57,716 nt of DNA from Rhodoplanes tepidamans (lineage in GTDB: Bacteria > Pseudomonadota > Alphaproteobacteria > Rhizobiales > Xanthobacteraceae): positions 1 through 57,716 of the forward strand of contig NZ_JAUSUJ010000035.1 of assembly GCF_030813915.1 (NCBI RefSeq). Reading direction: 5' to 3'. Shown one piece after another: positions 18,851-27,970 of the stretch; position 1 is the first letter of the stretch; each line of letters begins with the position of its first letter. The notes under the pieces are model-generated. The model made no database searches, had not been told where the DNA came from, and saw only the letters and a program-made list of their open reading frames with translations. The translations under genes were made by a program, and so were the position numbers.

Positions 18851-19747
18851 CTATCGGACATAGGCGGTGCCGTCGGCGGCGCGCGCCGGCGTGTCGACGT
18901 AGCGGCCGTGCTCGGGCACGGCGATTTCCGCGAAGTTGTCGGCGAGCAGGCGCAGGGCATCGCGCAACGCGGCTCCGCGCATCGGCCGGCCGTGACCCGC
19001 CATCACGATCTCCGGCTCGAGCGCGGCGAGGCGGCGGACCGATGCGGCCGACGCCTCCCAGTCGGTCGTGTAGTACATGGGCGGCCCGTGCAGCTCCGGC
19101 GTCTGCATGGCGGCGGCGTAGACCGACTCCTGCTTGGTGGTGACGAAAGCGTCGCCGACGATCAGGGTGGCGTCGGCCTCGCGCCAGAGCGACACATGGC
19201 CGGCCGAATGGCTCGGCGTCGCGATCCAGCACCAGCCGGGCAGCACCGGGACACTGCCGTCCGCCGGCAACGCACGCAGCCGTGTCCGCACGTCGACGGG
19301 GCCGCGGGGATAGAGCGGCGAGGCGAGCGCCATCAGGCCGCCGCCGACGGTCGGGTCGGGGGCCGGATAGGCGGCGTCGCCGGTGAGATAGGGATGCTCG
19401 AGGGGATGGGCGTAGATCGGGACGTCCCACGCGTCCGCTAGCGTCTCCAGCGCGCCGACGTGATCGAAATGCGCGTGGGTGAGCACGATCGCTGACGGGC
19501 GACTTGCTTCGCCGAACCGGCGTGCCGCGGCGGAGCGGATCAGTGCCGCCGTGCCGAACAGGCCGGCATCGACCAGCACCCAGCCGCCGTCGGCCGCGCC
19601 GATCGGGCCGACGAAGCACACGTTGACGATGGCGAGACGCTGATAGGCGAGGTCCGGCAACACCTCGTGGGTGCCGTCGTCGCGGGCCGCGTCGCGCCGC
19701 GGATCGTCGGCGCGCGTTCTGTCGTCGAGCGGAATCTGGCGGCCCAT
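18851..19747 (-). CDS. Metallo-beta-lactamase-fold hydrolase
   Basis: A 298-residue MBL-fold enzyme with the zinc motif THAHFDH near residue 90, a later His (PSHSAGHVSLW), a GDAF aspartate and a final His in MAGHGRP. These fit a binuclear metallo-hydrolase; families with this layout include glyoxalase-II-like and lactonase-like enzymes, and the substrate cannot be read. ATG 19747 has AGGAGGG five to six bases upstream on the minus strand. It is followed by the SDR gene. Confidence 0.9.
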   Translation of the reverse strand: MGRQIPLDDRTRADDPRRDAARDDGTHEVLPDLAYQRLAIVNVCFVGPIGAADGGWVLVDAGLFGTAALIRSAAARRFGEASRPSAIVLTHAHFDHVGALETLADAWDVPIYAHPLEHPYLTGDAAYPAPDPTVGGGLMALASPLYPRGPVDVRTRLRALPADGSVPVLPGWCWIATPSHSAGHVSLWREADATLIVGDAFVTTKQESVYAAAMQTPELHGPPMYYTTDWEASAASVRRLAALEPEIVMAGHGRPMRGAALRDALRLLADNFAEIAVPEHGRYVDTPARAADGTAYVR

Positions 19748-19760
19748 GCGGCCCTCCTGG

Positions 19761-19946
19761 TCAGCGGGTGCGGTTCGCGTCGCCGGAGGCGGCCGTGTCG
19801 CCGCCGTCCGTGCCGGCGCCCGGCGTCTGCGGCGCGTCTTTCGCCTGGCGCTCCTGGCGCGCGAGCTCGCGGTCGATCACCTCGCGCGAGCCCTCGGGCG
19901 GGTCCTTCTGCGACGTGAAGGTCTTCGACGTCTTCTCGGCCGACAT
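19761..19946 (-). CDS. Small hydrophilic conserved-type protein
   Basis: A 61-residue charged protein (MSAEKTSKTFTSQKDPPEGS...) with no membrane segment, likely disordered. A GGAGG sits about ten bases before the ATG. It lies 13 bases upstream of the MBL gene on the same strand, so it is probably the first gene of that unit. I do not recognise a named family. Confidence 0.6.
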   Translation of the reverse strand: MSAEKTSKTFTSQKDPPEGSREVIDRELARQERQAKDAPQTPGAGTDGGDTAASGDANRTR

Positions 19947-20193
19947 GGCGCGGTGCCTCCGGCGGGGATGATGCGCGTCCCGTGCCGGGCGGGACGGTCC
20001 GGCGGCACGGGTGCTCGTCCGGGCCAACGGGCGCAGCGCGCGAGCGTTCCTGGCGGTAGGAACGTCCTTGGGTTGCGCGTGGCCGCGACGCGGGCGGCAA
20101 CCCGGTGGCGCCGGCGGCGTTTCACCTGCGAGGGGCGGGCGATCGTGCGCTCGCCGACAGCTGCAACGCCGACAGCCGCGACGAGGAATGCTC

Positions 20194-20736
20194 ATGGACG
20201 TTTCGACTCCCCAGGACCGACGGGGAACCCGCCGGGTGATGATGGGCGGTGCCGCCGCGGCCGTTCTCGTCGGACTCGCGTTGCTGGTCTGGATGCTGGT
20301 GCCCGGCTACGACCGCCACCAGTCGACGACCGACGCGACCGGCCCGCGGTTCGGGCAGGACCAGGGCACCAGCACGGTCGGGCGCTCTCCGACGCCGCCC
20401 GATGCCGCCGCGGCGCCGCCCGATCCGATCGCTGTCGGCCGCAACGAGGGAATATCCGCGACCGCCGAGAACCAGGTGCAGCTGACGCCGCCGCAACAGG
20501 AGGCGCTCCGCAGTTTCGCGCAGGCCCATGCCGGGCAGCAGGCCAATCAGGTCGCGTTCACGGTCGCGGTCGGCGTCGCGGTGCCTCGCCAGGTCGAGTT
20601 GCAGGACGTGACGCCCGAACTCGCCGCGGCCTTTCCGGCCCATGCGGGCAAGCAATACCTCCTGATGCCCGGGCGGCTGGTGGTCGTCGAGCCGGAAACC
20701 CGCCGGGTCGTCGCGATTCTTCCGACCGCGGCGTGA
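20194..20736 (+). CDS. DUF1236-family membrane-anchored protein
   Basis: A 180-residue protein with one N-terminal TM helix (about residues 18-36, AAAAVLVGLALLVWMLVPGY), a Pro/Ala-rich periplasmic linker and a C-terminal DUF1236 domain (VAVGVAVPRQVELQDVTPEL, then YLLMPGRLVVVEPETRRVVAIL). The family is common in Rhizobiales envelopes and has no known function. ATG 20194 has GAGGA at 20183-20187 at proper spacing; an ATG at 20188 directly abuts that site. The stop codon lies inside the first copy of a 29-bp tandem repeat. Confidence 0.8.
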   Translation: MDVSTPQDRRGTRRVMMGGAAAAVLVGLALLVWMLVPGYDRHQSTTDATGPRFGQDQGTSTVGRSPTPPDAAAAPPDPIAVGRNEGISATAENQVQLTPPQQEALRSFAQAHAGQQANQVAFTVAVGVAVPRQVELQDVTPELAAAFPAHAGKQYLLMPGRLVVVEPETRRVVAILPTAA

Positions 20737-20775
20737 TGACGTCAGCTCTTCCGACCGCCGCGTGATGACGTCAGC
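20718..20775 (+). repeat. 29-bp tandem direct repeat with TGACGTCA cores
   Basis: Copies 20718-20746 and 20747-20775 differ at one base (20730 G versus 20759 C). Each contains TGATGACGTCA, with the 8-bp palindrome TGACGTCA, spaced 29 bp apart. The first copy overlaps the 3' end and stop codon of the DUF1236 gene; the second lies in the gap before pqqA. It may be a simple duplication or a paired operator ahead of the pqq operon. Confidence 0.9.
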
Positions 20776-20903
20776 GGACTCGGCTGCGGGGACGGCCCGG
20801 GACCGGGATGCCGGTGACGTCCGCGACATCGCCGCGCCGGCCCGGAACTTCGACGGGGCGGCGCGGTTTCCTTTCGGACCGCTTCGACCGCGAAAGGACC
20901 GTC

Positions 20904-20981
20904 ATGCCGTGGACCACCCCCGTCCTGATCGAGATCTGTCTCGGACTCGAGATCAACGGCTATCTGCCGCCCGAGATTTGA
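20904..20981 (+). CDS. pqqA: PQQ precursor peptide PqqA
   Basis: A 25-residue peptide, MPWTTPVLIEICLGLEINGY followed by LPPEI. It carries the invariant Glu-x3-Tyr pair (E16 and Y20) that PqqE crosslinks and that becomes the carbon skeleton of pyrroloquinoline quinone. AAAGGA at 20893-20898 precedes the ATG by five bases. It sits 18 bases before pqqB at the head of pqqABCDE. Its size and motif match PqqA peptides of related alphaproteobacteria. Confidence 0.93.
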   Translation: MPWTTPVLIEICLGLEINGYLPPEI

Positions 20982-20999
20982 GTTGCCGTAGGCGCCCCG

Positions 21000-21905
21000 G
21001 TGGTCGGTCTCAGGGCGATCGTGCTGGGCTCGGCTGCCGGCGGCGGCGTGCCGCAATGGAACTGCCGGTGCGGGATCTGCCAGGCCGCCCGTAGCTCGAA
21101 CGGAGCCGTTCGACCACGCACCCAGACCTGCGTCGCCGTCTCGGCGGACGGCGAGCGGGTCGTGCTTCTCAATGCGCCGCCGGACCTTCGTCAGCAGCTC
21201 CTGGCCGCGCCGGCGCTCACGCCGCGCGCGAGCGCCGGGCTGCGCGACAGTCCGATCGCGGCCGTGGTTCTGACCGGGGCCGAGATCGATCAGGCGGCGG
21301 GCCTGCTGCATCTGCGCGAGGGCCAGCCCTTCGCACTCCTGGCCGACGGTTATGTCCAGACCGTGCTGACCACCAATCCGATGTTCGACGTGCTCGCCGC
21401 GGATGCCGTGGACCGCCGTACCCTCGTGCCCGACGTGCCGGTGGACATCGCCGGCCTGTCCATCGAGCTGTTCCCGGTGCCCGGCAAGGTGCCGCTGTGG
21501 CTCGAGCGGGCCGTGGGGGAGGCGCCGGCGGACGGCGCCGTGACGGGGGTCTCGGTGCGTGCCGGCGGCCGGCATCTCGTCTTCGTGCCGGAGATCGCGG
21601 AGATCGGCCCCGCGATCCGCGCCCGGCTGGCCAGCGCCGACGTGGTGCTGATGGACGGGACCCTGTTCACCGACGACGAGATGATCACCTCCGGCACCGG
21701 ATCGAAAAGCTCGCGCCGCATGGGCCATGTGCCGATCACCGGGGACGGCGGTTCGCTCGATGCGCTCACCTTCCTGCACGGCCGGCGCATCTACATCCAT
21801 CTCAACAACACCAACCCGGTGCTGTTCGAGGACTCGCCCGAGCGCCGGCGTGTCGTCGCGGCCGGATGGGAGATCGCCGCGGACGGCATGGAGATCGTGC
21901 TGTGA
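21000..21905 (+). CDS. pqqB: PQQ biosynthesis protein PqqB
   Basis: A 301-residue metallo-beta-lactamase-fold protein with the PqqB opening AIVLGSAAGGGVPQWNCRC and a conserved Cys pair. PqqB is thought to hydroxylate the tyrosine-derived intermediate in PQQ synthesis; a transport role was proposed earlier. Start is GTG 21000, where MVGLRAIVLG fits the family N-terminus. It ends GTGA, overlapping the pqqC start by four bases. Confidence 0.95.
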   Translation: MVGLRAIVLGSAAGGGVPQWNCRCGICQAARSSNGAVRPRTQTCVAVSADGERVVLLNAPPDLRQQLLAAPALTPRASAGLRDSPIAAVVLTGAEIDQAAGLLHLREGQPFALLADGYVQTVLTTNPMFDVLAADAVDRRTLVPDVPVDIAGLSIELFPVPGKVPLWLERAVGEAPADGAVTGVSVRAGGRHLVFVPEIAEIGPAIRARLASADVVLMDGTLFTDDEMITSGTGSKSSRRMGHVPITGDGGSLDALTFLHGRRIYIHLNNTNPVLFEDSPERRRVVAAGWEIAADGMEIVL

Positions 21906-22648
21906 GCGTCCTGTCGCCGGACGAGCTGGAGGCGAGGCTGCGCGCCATCGGGGCCGAGCGCTATCACCATCACCATCCGTTCCACCGGCTGCTGCACACG
22001 GGTGGCTGCAGCCGGGGTCAGGTGCAGGCCTGGGCCCTCAATCGCTGGTGCTATCAGGCGGTCATCCCGCAGAAGGACGCCGCTCTGATGGCGCGCTGCG
22101 ACGATGTGGAGGTGCGGCGCGCCTGGCGCTCGCGTCTCGTCGACCACGACGGCGAGACGGCGGACGACGGTGGCATCGCCCGCTGGCTGAAGCTCACCGA
22201 CGGGCTCGGGCTCGATCGGGACATGGTCGTCTCCCAGCGGCAGGCGCTGCCGGCGATGCGCTTCGCGGCGCTCGCCTATCTCGACTTCGTGCGCAGCCGG
22301 CCCCTGGTCGAGGCGATCGGCTCGTCGCTGACCGAGCTGTTCTCGCCCGCCATCATCGGCGAGCGGGTCGCCGGGATGCTGAAGCACTACGATTTCGTCA
22401 CGCCCGAGACGCTCGCCTATTTCGCCGAGCGGCCGCCGCGAGCGGCGCGCGACAGCGCGTTCGCGCTTGCCTATGTGAAGCGCCACGCCACCACGCCGGA
22501 CGCGCAGCGTGGCGTCCAGGACGCGTTGCGGTTCAAGTGCGACGTGCTGTGGGCGATGCTCGACGCGCTGCACGCCGCCTATGTGGCGCCGGGCCTCGTC
22601 CCGCCGGGTGCCTTCGTGCCGGCCGATCATCCGGGAGCCGCCACATGA
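21902..22648 (+). CDS. pqqC: Pyrroloquinoline-quinone synthase PqqC
   Basis: A 248-residue helical, TenA-like oxidase that carries out the final ring closure and eight-electron oxidation to PQQ without metal. Family marks include [39 protein letters not shown] and the C-terminal [16 protein letters not shown]. The start is a GTG overlapping the pqqB stop. The reading frame extends far upstream as a shadow of pqqB, so 21902 is chosen from the family N-terminus and coupling. Confidence 0.95.
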   Translation: MSVLSPDELEARLRAIGAERYHHHHPFHRLLHTGGCSRGQVQAWALNRWCYQAVIPQKDAALMARCDDVEVRRAWRSRLVDHDGETADDGGIARWLKLTDGLGLDRDMVVSQRQALPAMRFAALAYLDFVRSRPLVEAIGSSLTELFSPAIIGERVAGMLKHYDFVTPETLAYFAERPPRAARDSAFALAYVKRHATTPDAQRGVQDALRFKCDVLWAMLDALHAAYVAPGLVPPGAFVPADHPGAAT

Positions 22649-22938
22649 CCATGCCGGGCCCGGACTCGATCGTCGCGGACGCGGTGCCGCGGCTCGCCCG
22701 TGGCGTCCGCATGGTCGAGAGCGCCGCGCACGGCGGCCGCGTGCTGCTCGCGCCGGAGCGGCTGTTCAAGCTCGACGAGGTCGCCGCGGCGGTGCTCGAC
22801 CTGTGCGACGGCACCCGCAGCGTCGCGGCAGTCGTCGACGATCTCGCGGGCCGCTACACGGCGCCCCGGGACCGCATCCTCGCCGATGTCTCGGCGCTAC
22901 TGCGCAGCTTGGCCGACAAGAGGCTGGTGGAGCTGTGA
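22645..22938 (+). CDS. pqqD: PqqA-binding chaperone PqqD
   Basis: A 97-residue protein of the RiPP recognition element type. PqqD binds PqqA and presents it to the radical SAM enzyme PqqE. Recognisable parts are [29 protein letters not shown] and the [18 protein letters not shown] helix-turn-helix-like region. ATG overlaps the pqqC stop by four bases, and its own TGA overlaps the pqqE GTG start. Confidence 0.95.
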   Translation: MTMPGPDSIVADAVPRLARGVRMVESAAHGGRVLLAPERLFKLDEVAAAVLDLCDGTRSVAAVVDDLAGRYTAPRDRILADVSALLRSLADKRLVEL

Positions 22939-24050
22939 CGGGCCGTGCCGCCACCGTGCCGCCGCCGCTCGGCCTCCTCGCCGAGCTGACCCACCGCTGT
23001 CCGCTCGGATGCCCGTACTGCTCGAATCCGGTGGCGCTCGAGCATCGCGCCGACGAGCTCGACACCGCGACCTGGACCCGCGTCTTCCGCGAGGCGGCCG
23101 GGCTCGGGGTGCTGCAGCTCCATCTGTCCGGCGGCGAGCCGGCGCTGCGGCGCGACCTCGTCGAGATCGTGGCGGCGGCCCGCGCCGCGGGGCTCTACAC
23201 CAACCTGATCACGTCGGCGGTCGGGCTCGACGCACGGCGGCTCGCGGCGCTCGCCGCGGCCGGGCTCGATCACGTCCAGATCTCCGTGCAGGACAGCGAC
23301 CGGGATGCCGCCGACCACGTCGCGAGGAGGCCCGGTGCCTTCGCGCGCAAGGCCGCGCTGGCGCGCGAGGCGGTGGCGCTCGGCCTGCCGCTGACGCTCA
23401 ACTGCGTGATTCACCGCGGCAACATCGGGCGCATTCCGGAGATGGTCGCGCTGGCGGCGGCGCTCGGCGCCGGGCGGATCGAGATCGCGCATGTGCAGTA
23501 TCACGGCTGGGCGCTCGCCAACCGGGCCGCCCTGATGCCGCGGCGCGGTCAGGTCGACGCCGCCGAGCGCGAGATCGCGATCCTGCGCGACAGGCACCGC
23601 GGCGACCTGGTGATCGACGCGGTCATGCCGGACCATTTCTCCGGCGTGCCGAAGCCGTGCCTCGGCGGCTGGGGACGGCGCTCGCTCGTCGTGACTCCGT
23701 CAGGCCTGGTGCTGCCGTGCCACGCGGCGCCGACGATCCCCGGTCTCGCATTCTGGTCGGTGCGCGACCATGCGCTCGAATCGATCTGGCGGGAGTCGCC
23801 GGCCTTCGCGGCGTTCCGTGGAACGGAATGGATGCGCGAGCCGTGCGCGAGCTGCCCGAAGCGGGAGCGCGACTTCGGCGGCTGCCGCTGCCAGGCCTTC
23901 GCCCTCACGGGCGACGCCCGGGCCACGGACCCGGCATGTGCGCTGTCGCCCGACCACGGCCTCGTCGCGGCGCTGGCCGCGGCGGCCGAGGACGGCCCCT
24001 GGCGGTGGCGGACCGACCGGCCCGCGACGGTGGATGCCCGGCGGAGTTAG
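22935..24050 (+). CDS. pqqE: PqqA radical SAM crosslinking enzyme PqqE
   Basis: A 371-residue radical SAM/SPASM enzyme that forms the carbon-carbon bond between Glu16 and Tyr20 of PqqA. The SAM cluster cysteines are C22, C26 and C29 (CPLGCPYC). The GGEPALR motif follows, and the SPASM cysteines occur in [17 protein letters not shown] and [19 protein letters not shown]. Start GTG 22935 overlaps pqqD. It is the last pqq gene here; no pqqF-type protease gene adjoins. Confidence 0.96.
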   Translation: MTGRAATVPPPLGLLAELTHRCPLGCPYCSNPVALEHRADELDTATWTRVFREAAGLGVLQLHLSGGEPALRRDLVEIVAAARAAGLYTNLITSAVGLDARRLAALAAAGLDHVQISVQDSDRDAADHVARRPGAFARKAALAREAVALGLPLTLNCVIHRGNIGRIPEMVALAAALGAGRIEIAHVQYHGWALANRAALMPRRGQVDAAEREIAILRDRHRGDLVIDAVMPDHFSGVPKPCLGGWGRRSLVVTPSGLVLPCHAAPTIPGLAFWSVRDHALESIWRESPAFAAFRGTEWMREPCASCPKRERDFGGCRCQAFALTGDARATDPACALSPDHGLVAALAAAAEDGPWRWRTDRPATVDARRS

Positions 24051-24159
24051 GAACCGGCCGCGGCCGGCCGATGAGACGCGATGACGCGGGCGGCGGTTAA
24101 CCGGGAATTGACGACCGCCGCGCATGCTCGATCGGCTGTTTCAGGTGGATTGGATTGCG

Positions 24160-24525
24160 ATGCAGAACCGTTCACCACGTCCTGTCGAGCGCCGGGTCGT
24201 TCAGAGCCGCAGGGTGGTGCTGATCTGCATCGTCTTCGTCGCCATGATCGTGGCCACCCTGACGGTCGAGCAGACCTTCGACCGGCCGATCCGTCGATTC
24301 CTGTCGACGCCGCCGCTCGATCGCGAGGTCAGCCATGTCGGCACGATCCGGCTCGCGCCCAACCACGACGGCCGTTGTCCCCGATACGTGTTCGACAACG
24401 ACACCGGCTGGATCGTCCCGTACGGCTCGGCCTCGTGCGACATCTTCGAGCAGCCGCCGGCCCGCTTCGGCAGCGGCGGCACCGATCGCATGGACACGAT
24501 CCGCGAGGGCTTCCGGCGCCGCTGA
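24160..24525 (+). CDS. Small single-pass membrane protein, unknown
   Basis: A 121-residue protein with one TM helix (about residues 17-38, VVLICIVFVAMIVATLTV) after a basic N-terminus, then a short extracytoplasmic domain with two cysteines (GRCPRYVFDNDTGW and GSASCDIFE) that could form a disulfide. I do not recognise the family, though the FDNDTG segment looks conserved-type. An in-frame ATG at 24124 would add 12 residues. It follows pqqE by about 110 bases. Confidence 0.6.
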   Translation: MQNRSPRPVERRVVQSRRVVLICIVFVAMIVATLTVEQTFDRPIRRFLSTPPLDREVSHVGTIRLAPNHDGRCPRYVFDNDTGWIVPYGSASCDIFEQPPARFGSGGTDRMDTIREGFRRR

Positions 24526-24600
24526 GCCGCAGACAACCACGACCGGACGCGAGCCGTCCGGCGCCGCGGGGTCTTCGACAGCTGCGGCTCGATGCGGCCG

Positions 24601-24900
24601 TCAGAACAGCCAGAGCAGCAGCAGGATGAGGATCACCAGGCCGATCAGGAAGTTCTTCTGCTTGACCGCGAACTTGACGAAGGCCGGCTTGATCTCGACG
24701 AACAGCACCTTGAGGTCGGCCCAGACATATTGCGCGTAGGCCTTGGTGACCTCGATCGCCTTGTCGACGATGGTGGTGGGCGGCTCGCGACGGGGCGGCG
24801 GCTCGGTGGTCCGCGGCGCCACGATCGGGTCGGCAGGTCGGGCGGTCGGGGTATCGACCGGAGTGATCGTGGGCTTGGTCACGGGCGAGGGATCAGACAT
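24601..24900 (-). CDS. Small C-tail-anchored protein, unknown
   Basis: A 99-residue protein with a Pro/Thr-rich N-terminal half, an amphipathic middle (VDKAIEVTKAYAQYVWADLK) and a C-terminal TM helix (FLIGLVILILLLLWLF). The topology suggests a tail-anchored inner-membrane protein. ATG 24900 is chosen over an upstream in-frame ATG at 24924. It converges with the preceding plus-strand gene. No function can be assigned. Confidence 0.6.
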   Translation of the reverse strand: MSDPSPVTKPTITPVDTPTARPADPIVAPRTTEPPPRREPPTTIVDKAIEVTKAYAQYVWADLKVLFVEIKPAFVKFAVKQKNFLIGLVILILLLLWLF

Positions 24901-25312
24901 GGTCGAACGCTCCTGATGCGGCATTTGAAATCACGGGCGACACGGCGACCGCGAGCGGGACGAAACGGTGCCGGGAGCCGCGGAGCGGCGAGACGATGCG
25001 GCGCGCTGGCGCACCGTCCTCCGACGCGATCGGCACGCCGGCCGATCGGGTCGTCCCTCGATCCAAATCCTTGTCCAAATCGACAAATCCAAATCGCCGT
25101 TCGCCGGCTGCGGCTTCCGAAAGGTGCTTGACGGACGCCGCCGATCTCGGTCCGGCACCCGCCTCATAGTACCTTGGATGAGCGCGCGATTCGAGATTTT
25201 GCGTCAAGCGGGGCGGCGCGTCATTCTGGGGGCCGTCCACTGCGGCCGTGTCGCACCCGGCCGATCGTCGTTCCTCGTCCACCCCACCGCGGGAGACCGT
25301 CCGATCAAAGCC

Positions 25313-26335
25313 ATGGTCCTCGAGGCCGCCGGATCGGCCTTCGTCATGACCGAGCGGCCGGACCCGGTGCCGGGCCCGGGCGAGGCGGTGGCCCGGGTGC
25401 TCGCCTGCGGCGCCGGCCTCACCATCCAGCACGTCAAGGCGGGGCGGAAGGCGGTGCGCTTCCCGCGGGTCATCGGGCATGAGATCACGGGCGAGATCGT
25501 CGCCGTCGGCCGCGACGTCGCCGGGCTGTCGGTCGGCGATGCCGTGACGGCCTACTACTACCTGAACTGCGGCCGCTGCGCGTGGTGCCGCGACGAGCTT
25601 GAGCCGCTGTGCCCGCACGGCGGTGGCAATGTCGGGGTCGACTGCGACGGCGGCTATGCCGAGTACGTCCGGCTGCCGGCCCACATCTTCGTCCGGCTGC
25701 CGCCCGGGCTCGACCACCGCGCCCGGCCGGCCGAGATCGCCGTCGTCACCGACGCCGTCGCGACGCCGTACAAGGTGCTCAGGCGGGCGCGCGTGAAGTC
25801 GGGCGAGACGGTCGCGGTGTTCGGGGCCGGCGGCGGGCTCGGCATCCACCAGCTCATGATGGCGCGGCGGGCCGGCGCCCGGGTCGTCGCCGTCGAGATC
25901 GCCGCCGACAAGGCCGAGGCGTGCCGCCGGGCCGGGGCCGACGAGATCGTGAATCCGCGCGACGGCGACGTCGCCGAGGTGCTGCGCGAGCTGACGAAAG
26001 GGCAGGGCGTGGACGTGGCGATCGACTATGTCTCGGCGACTGCGACCCTGGAGGCCGGTGTGCGGGCGCTCGGCCCGCGTGGACGCCTCGTCACGCTCGG
26101 CGGGGCCGGCCAGCCGTTCGGCGTGTCGTCGCTCGCGCTGCTCGCCGGCGAGCAGGAGATTCTCGGCAGCCGCTACGTCACGCGGCGCGACATCCACGCG
26201 TGCCTCGACCTCGTCGCCCGCGGCGAGATCCGGCCGCTGGTCAGCGTGGTCCGGCCGCTCGACGAGGCCGAGACCGTCCACGACCTGGTCGAGCGCGGCG
26301 CCGTGACGGGGCGCGCCGCGCTGCTGGTCGGCTGA
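25313..26335 (+). CDS. Zinc-dependent alcohol dehydrogenase family protein
   Basis: A 340-residue medium-chain dehydrogenase. The catalytic zinc region has the GHE pair (VIGHEITGEIVAVG), the structural zinc lobe has four cysteines (CGRCAWCRDELEPLC), and the Rossmann motif is GAGGGLG. The usual first zinc-ligand region reads ACGAGLTIQHV rather than the common CGxCxxD, so the inner-sphere residues deviate. The N-terminus KAMVLEAAGS supports ATG 25313, although the frame is open well upstream. The substrate is unknown. Confidence 0.85.
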   Translation: MVLEAAGSAFVMTERPDPVPGPGEAVARVLACGAGLTIQHVKAGRKAVRFPRVIGHEITGEIVAVGRDVAGLSVGDAVTAYYYLNCGRCAWCRDELEPLCPHGGGNVGVDCDGGYAEYVRLPAHIFVRLPPGLDHRARPAEIAVVTDAVATPYKVLRRARVKSGETVAVFGAGGGLGIHQLMMARRAGARVVAVEIAADKAEACRRAGADEIVNPRDGDVAEVLRELTKGQGVDVAIDYVSATATLEAGVRALGPRGRLVTLGGAGQPFGVSSLALLAGEQEILGSRYVTRRDIHACLDLVARGEIRPLVSVVRPLDEAETVHDLVERGAVTGRAALLVG

Positions 26336-26359
26336 CTACTCCATCTCGCGACGACGTCA

Positions 26360-26375
26360 CGGTCTCGCGAGACCG
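26360..26375. repeat. 16-bp perfect palindrome
   Basis: CGGTCTCGCGAGACCG reads the same on both strands. It lies 25 bases after the alcohol dehydrogenase stop, in the convergent gap before the DUF6481 gene. It has no loop, so it is more likely a protein site or small cruciform than a terminator. Confidence 0.6.
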
Positions 26376-26491
26376 ATGTCGGACGGCCGAAGACCGGCGC
26401 CGAGGGCGAGCCGGTGGCGGCGGGACGGGGATTCGGCGGTGGGCGGTCGGGAGCCGGCGAGGGGATCGGGCCGGCGGGCGCCGGCCGTGGC

Positions 26492-26908
26492 TCAGTAGCC
26501 GCGACGGCGCTCCTTCTTGGCGGCCTTGCGGGCGGCGTAGCGGGCATCGCGGGCGGCCTTCTGCTCCGCCTTGAGGGCGGCTTCGGCGGCGGCCCGTTCC
26601 TCCGCCTCGCGCGCCTCGCGCTCGGCCCGCTCGGCGGCCTCGCGGGCGGCGATGGCCTCGGCCTCGCGGCGGGCCTTCTCGGCCGCCTCGGCTTCGATGC
26701 GGGCCTTCTCGGCGGCCTCGGCTTCGCGCTTGGCGCGAATCGCGTCGCGCTCCGCCTTGCGGGCGAGGCGTTCCGCCTCCAGGGCGGCGCGTCGTTCTTC
26801 CAGGGCAGGATCCGTCACCGCGGTCTTGAACTTCTCCAGCAGCGCCTTCCTGGCGGCGTTGGCATTGCTCTGGCGGTCCTGCAGCTCGTTGTCGCGGAAG
26901 CGGGCCAT
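26492..26908 (-). CDS. DUF6481-type coiled-coil protein
   Basis: A 138-residue, extremely Ala/Glu/Arg/Lys-rich protein that is one continuous helix by composition, with heptad-like repeats (AEAAEKARIEAEAAEKARRE). It starts MARFRDNELQDRQSNANAARKALLEKF, as DUF6481 proteins of Rhizobiales do, and ends in a basic tail (RKAAKKERRRGY). Function is unknown; RNA or ribosome association is possible from the basic tail but unproven. Confidence 0.7.
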   Translation of the reverse strand: MARFRDNELQDRQSNANAARKALLEKFKTAVTDPALEERRAALEAERLARKAERDAIRAKREAEAAEKARIEAEAAEKARREAEAIAAREAAERAEREAREAEERAAAEAALKAEQKAARDARYAARKAAKKERRRGY

Positions 26909-27075
26909 TCGGTCTCCGGTGTCGTGCGGAACGGCCGGAGCGGGCCCGGGGCCCGTGGTCCGACCATCCCGCGGTCTGGTTGAGAGCCGCTGATATAGGC
27001 CGGTCCGGCCGCGGCTTCAACGCCTGCCGTATGCCACCGGCGCGACGCCGGAGTGCGCCCGGGACCGTGGCGGGC

Positions 27076-27849
27076 TCAGGCCAGGGCCGTCACCACGGTC
27101 GGAAAGGCGGCCAGGGACGCATTGGCGAGCCCGTGCGCCACCATCGGAACGAGGGTCGAGCCGCTCGCCAGCCGGAACGCCCCCAGCACGCCGCCCATCA
27201 CGAGATAGTGTACGACCGAAAGCAGGTCGATGCCGCCGCCCCGCATCCAGTAGCCCCAGTGGAACGCCGCGAACACCACCGAGGTCAGCACCAGGGCCGC
27301 GGCGACGCCGTGCCGGTTGGCGATGCCCCGCCACAGGAATCCGCGGAAGAGGCTCTCCTCGACGATCGGCGCCAGGAGCACGGTCGACGACCAGGCGAGC
27401 ACGACGGCGACCGGCCCGGCGCCCGGCGCGGTCCGGCCGGGACGGCCGGCATGCACGGCGGCGGTGTCGGCCAGCAGCGTGATGGCGACCAGGGCGCCGT
27501 AGAGCGTCAGCACGAAGCCCGCGGCCAGCACGAGGTCGCCCGGCCGCGGCCGCCGCCAGCCCAGGTAGTCGCGCAGCGGCACGTCGGTCAGCCGGACCGC
27601 CAGCACCACCACCAGGAGGATGCTGCCCCACGCGGCCAGCGAGTCGAGGGCCTGCGGCAGCCCGCCGCCACCGGCCCGGGCCGGCAGCCCCATCGCCGCG
27701 GCCGCGTCGCGCAGCGGCGGCTCGGCCGCGAAGGCGAGCACCACCCAGGCGAGCGACAGCACCGCACCCCAGGGGCCGCGGAGAACGGGAACCGGCCGAA
27801 CCGAGGCGGCCGCGGCGGCGTCACCGCGACGATGGACGAGAGGTGGCAT
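27076..27849 (-). CDS. CPBP-family intramembrane metalloprotease
   Basis: A 257-residue polytopic protein with about seven hydrophobic segments. CPBP/Abi motifs are present in order: EESLFRG (motif 1), FAAFHWG (motif 2) and HGLANA (motif 3), supplying the catalytic Glu and His residues. The family includes CAAX-type proteases and immunity-associated membrane proteases. The start at 27849 is chosen so the protein opens MPPLVHRRGD; an upstream ATG at 27879 is also in frame. Confidence 0.85.
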   Translation of the reverse strand: MPPLVHRRGDAAAAASVRPVPVLRGPWGAVLSLAWVVLAFAAEPPLRDAAAAMGLPARAGGGGLPQALDSLAAWGSILLVVVLAVRLTDVPLRDYLGWRRPRPGDLVLAAGFVLTLYGALVAITLLADTAAVHAGRPGRTAPGAGPVAVVLAWSSTVLLAPIVEESLFRGFLWRGIANRHGVAAALVLTSVVFAAFHWGYWMRGGGIDLLSVVHYLVMGGVLGAFRLASGSTLVPMVAHGLANASLAAFPTVVTALA

Positions 27850-27970
27850 CGCGCGGCTCCGGGCGTGCGTCGATGCCACGTCAACCCGGATGCGGCGCTG
27901 CGGTTCGAGGCCGGCCGGCGGTGCGATGCCGCGGCGGCCGGCCCGCCGCCGCGGGCTTACGGAGCGCCCG

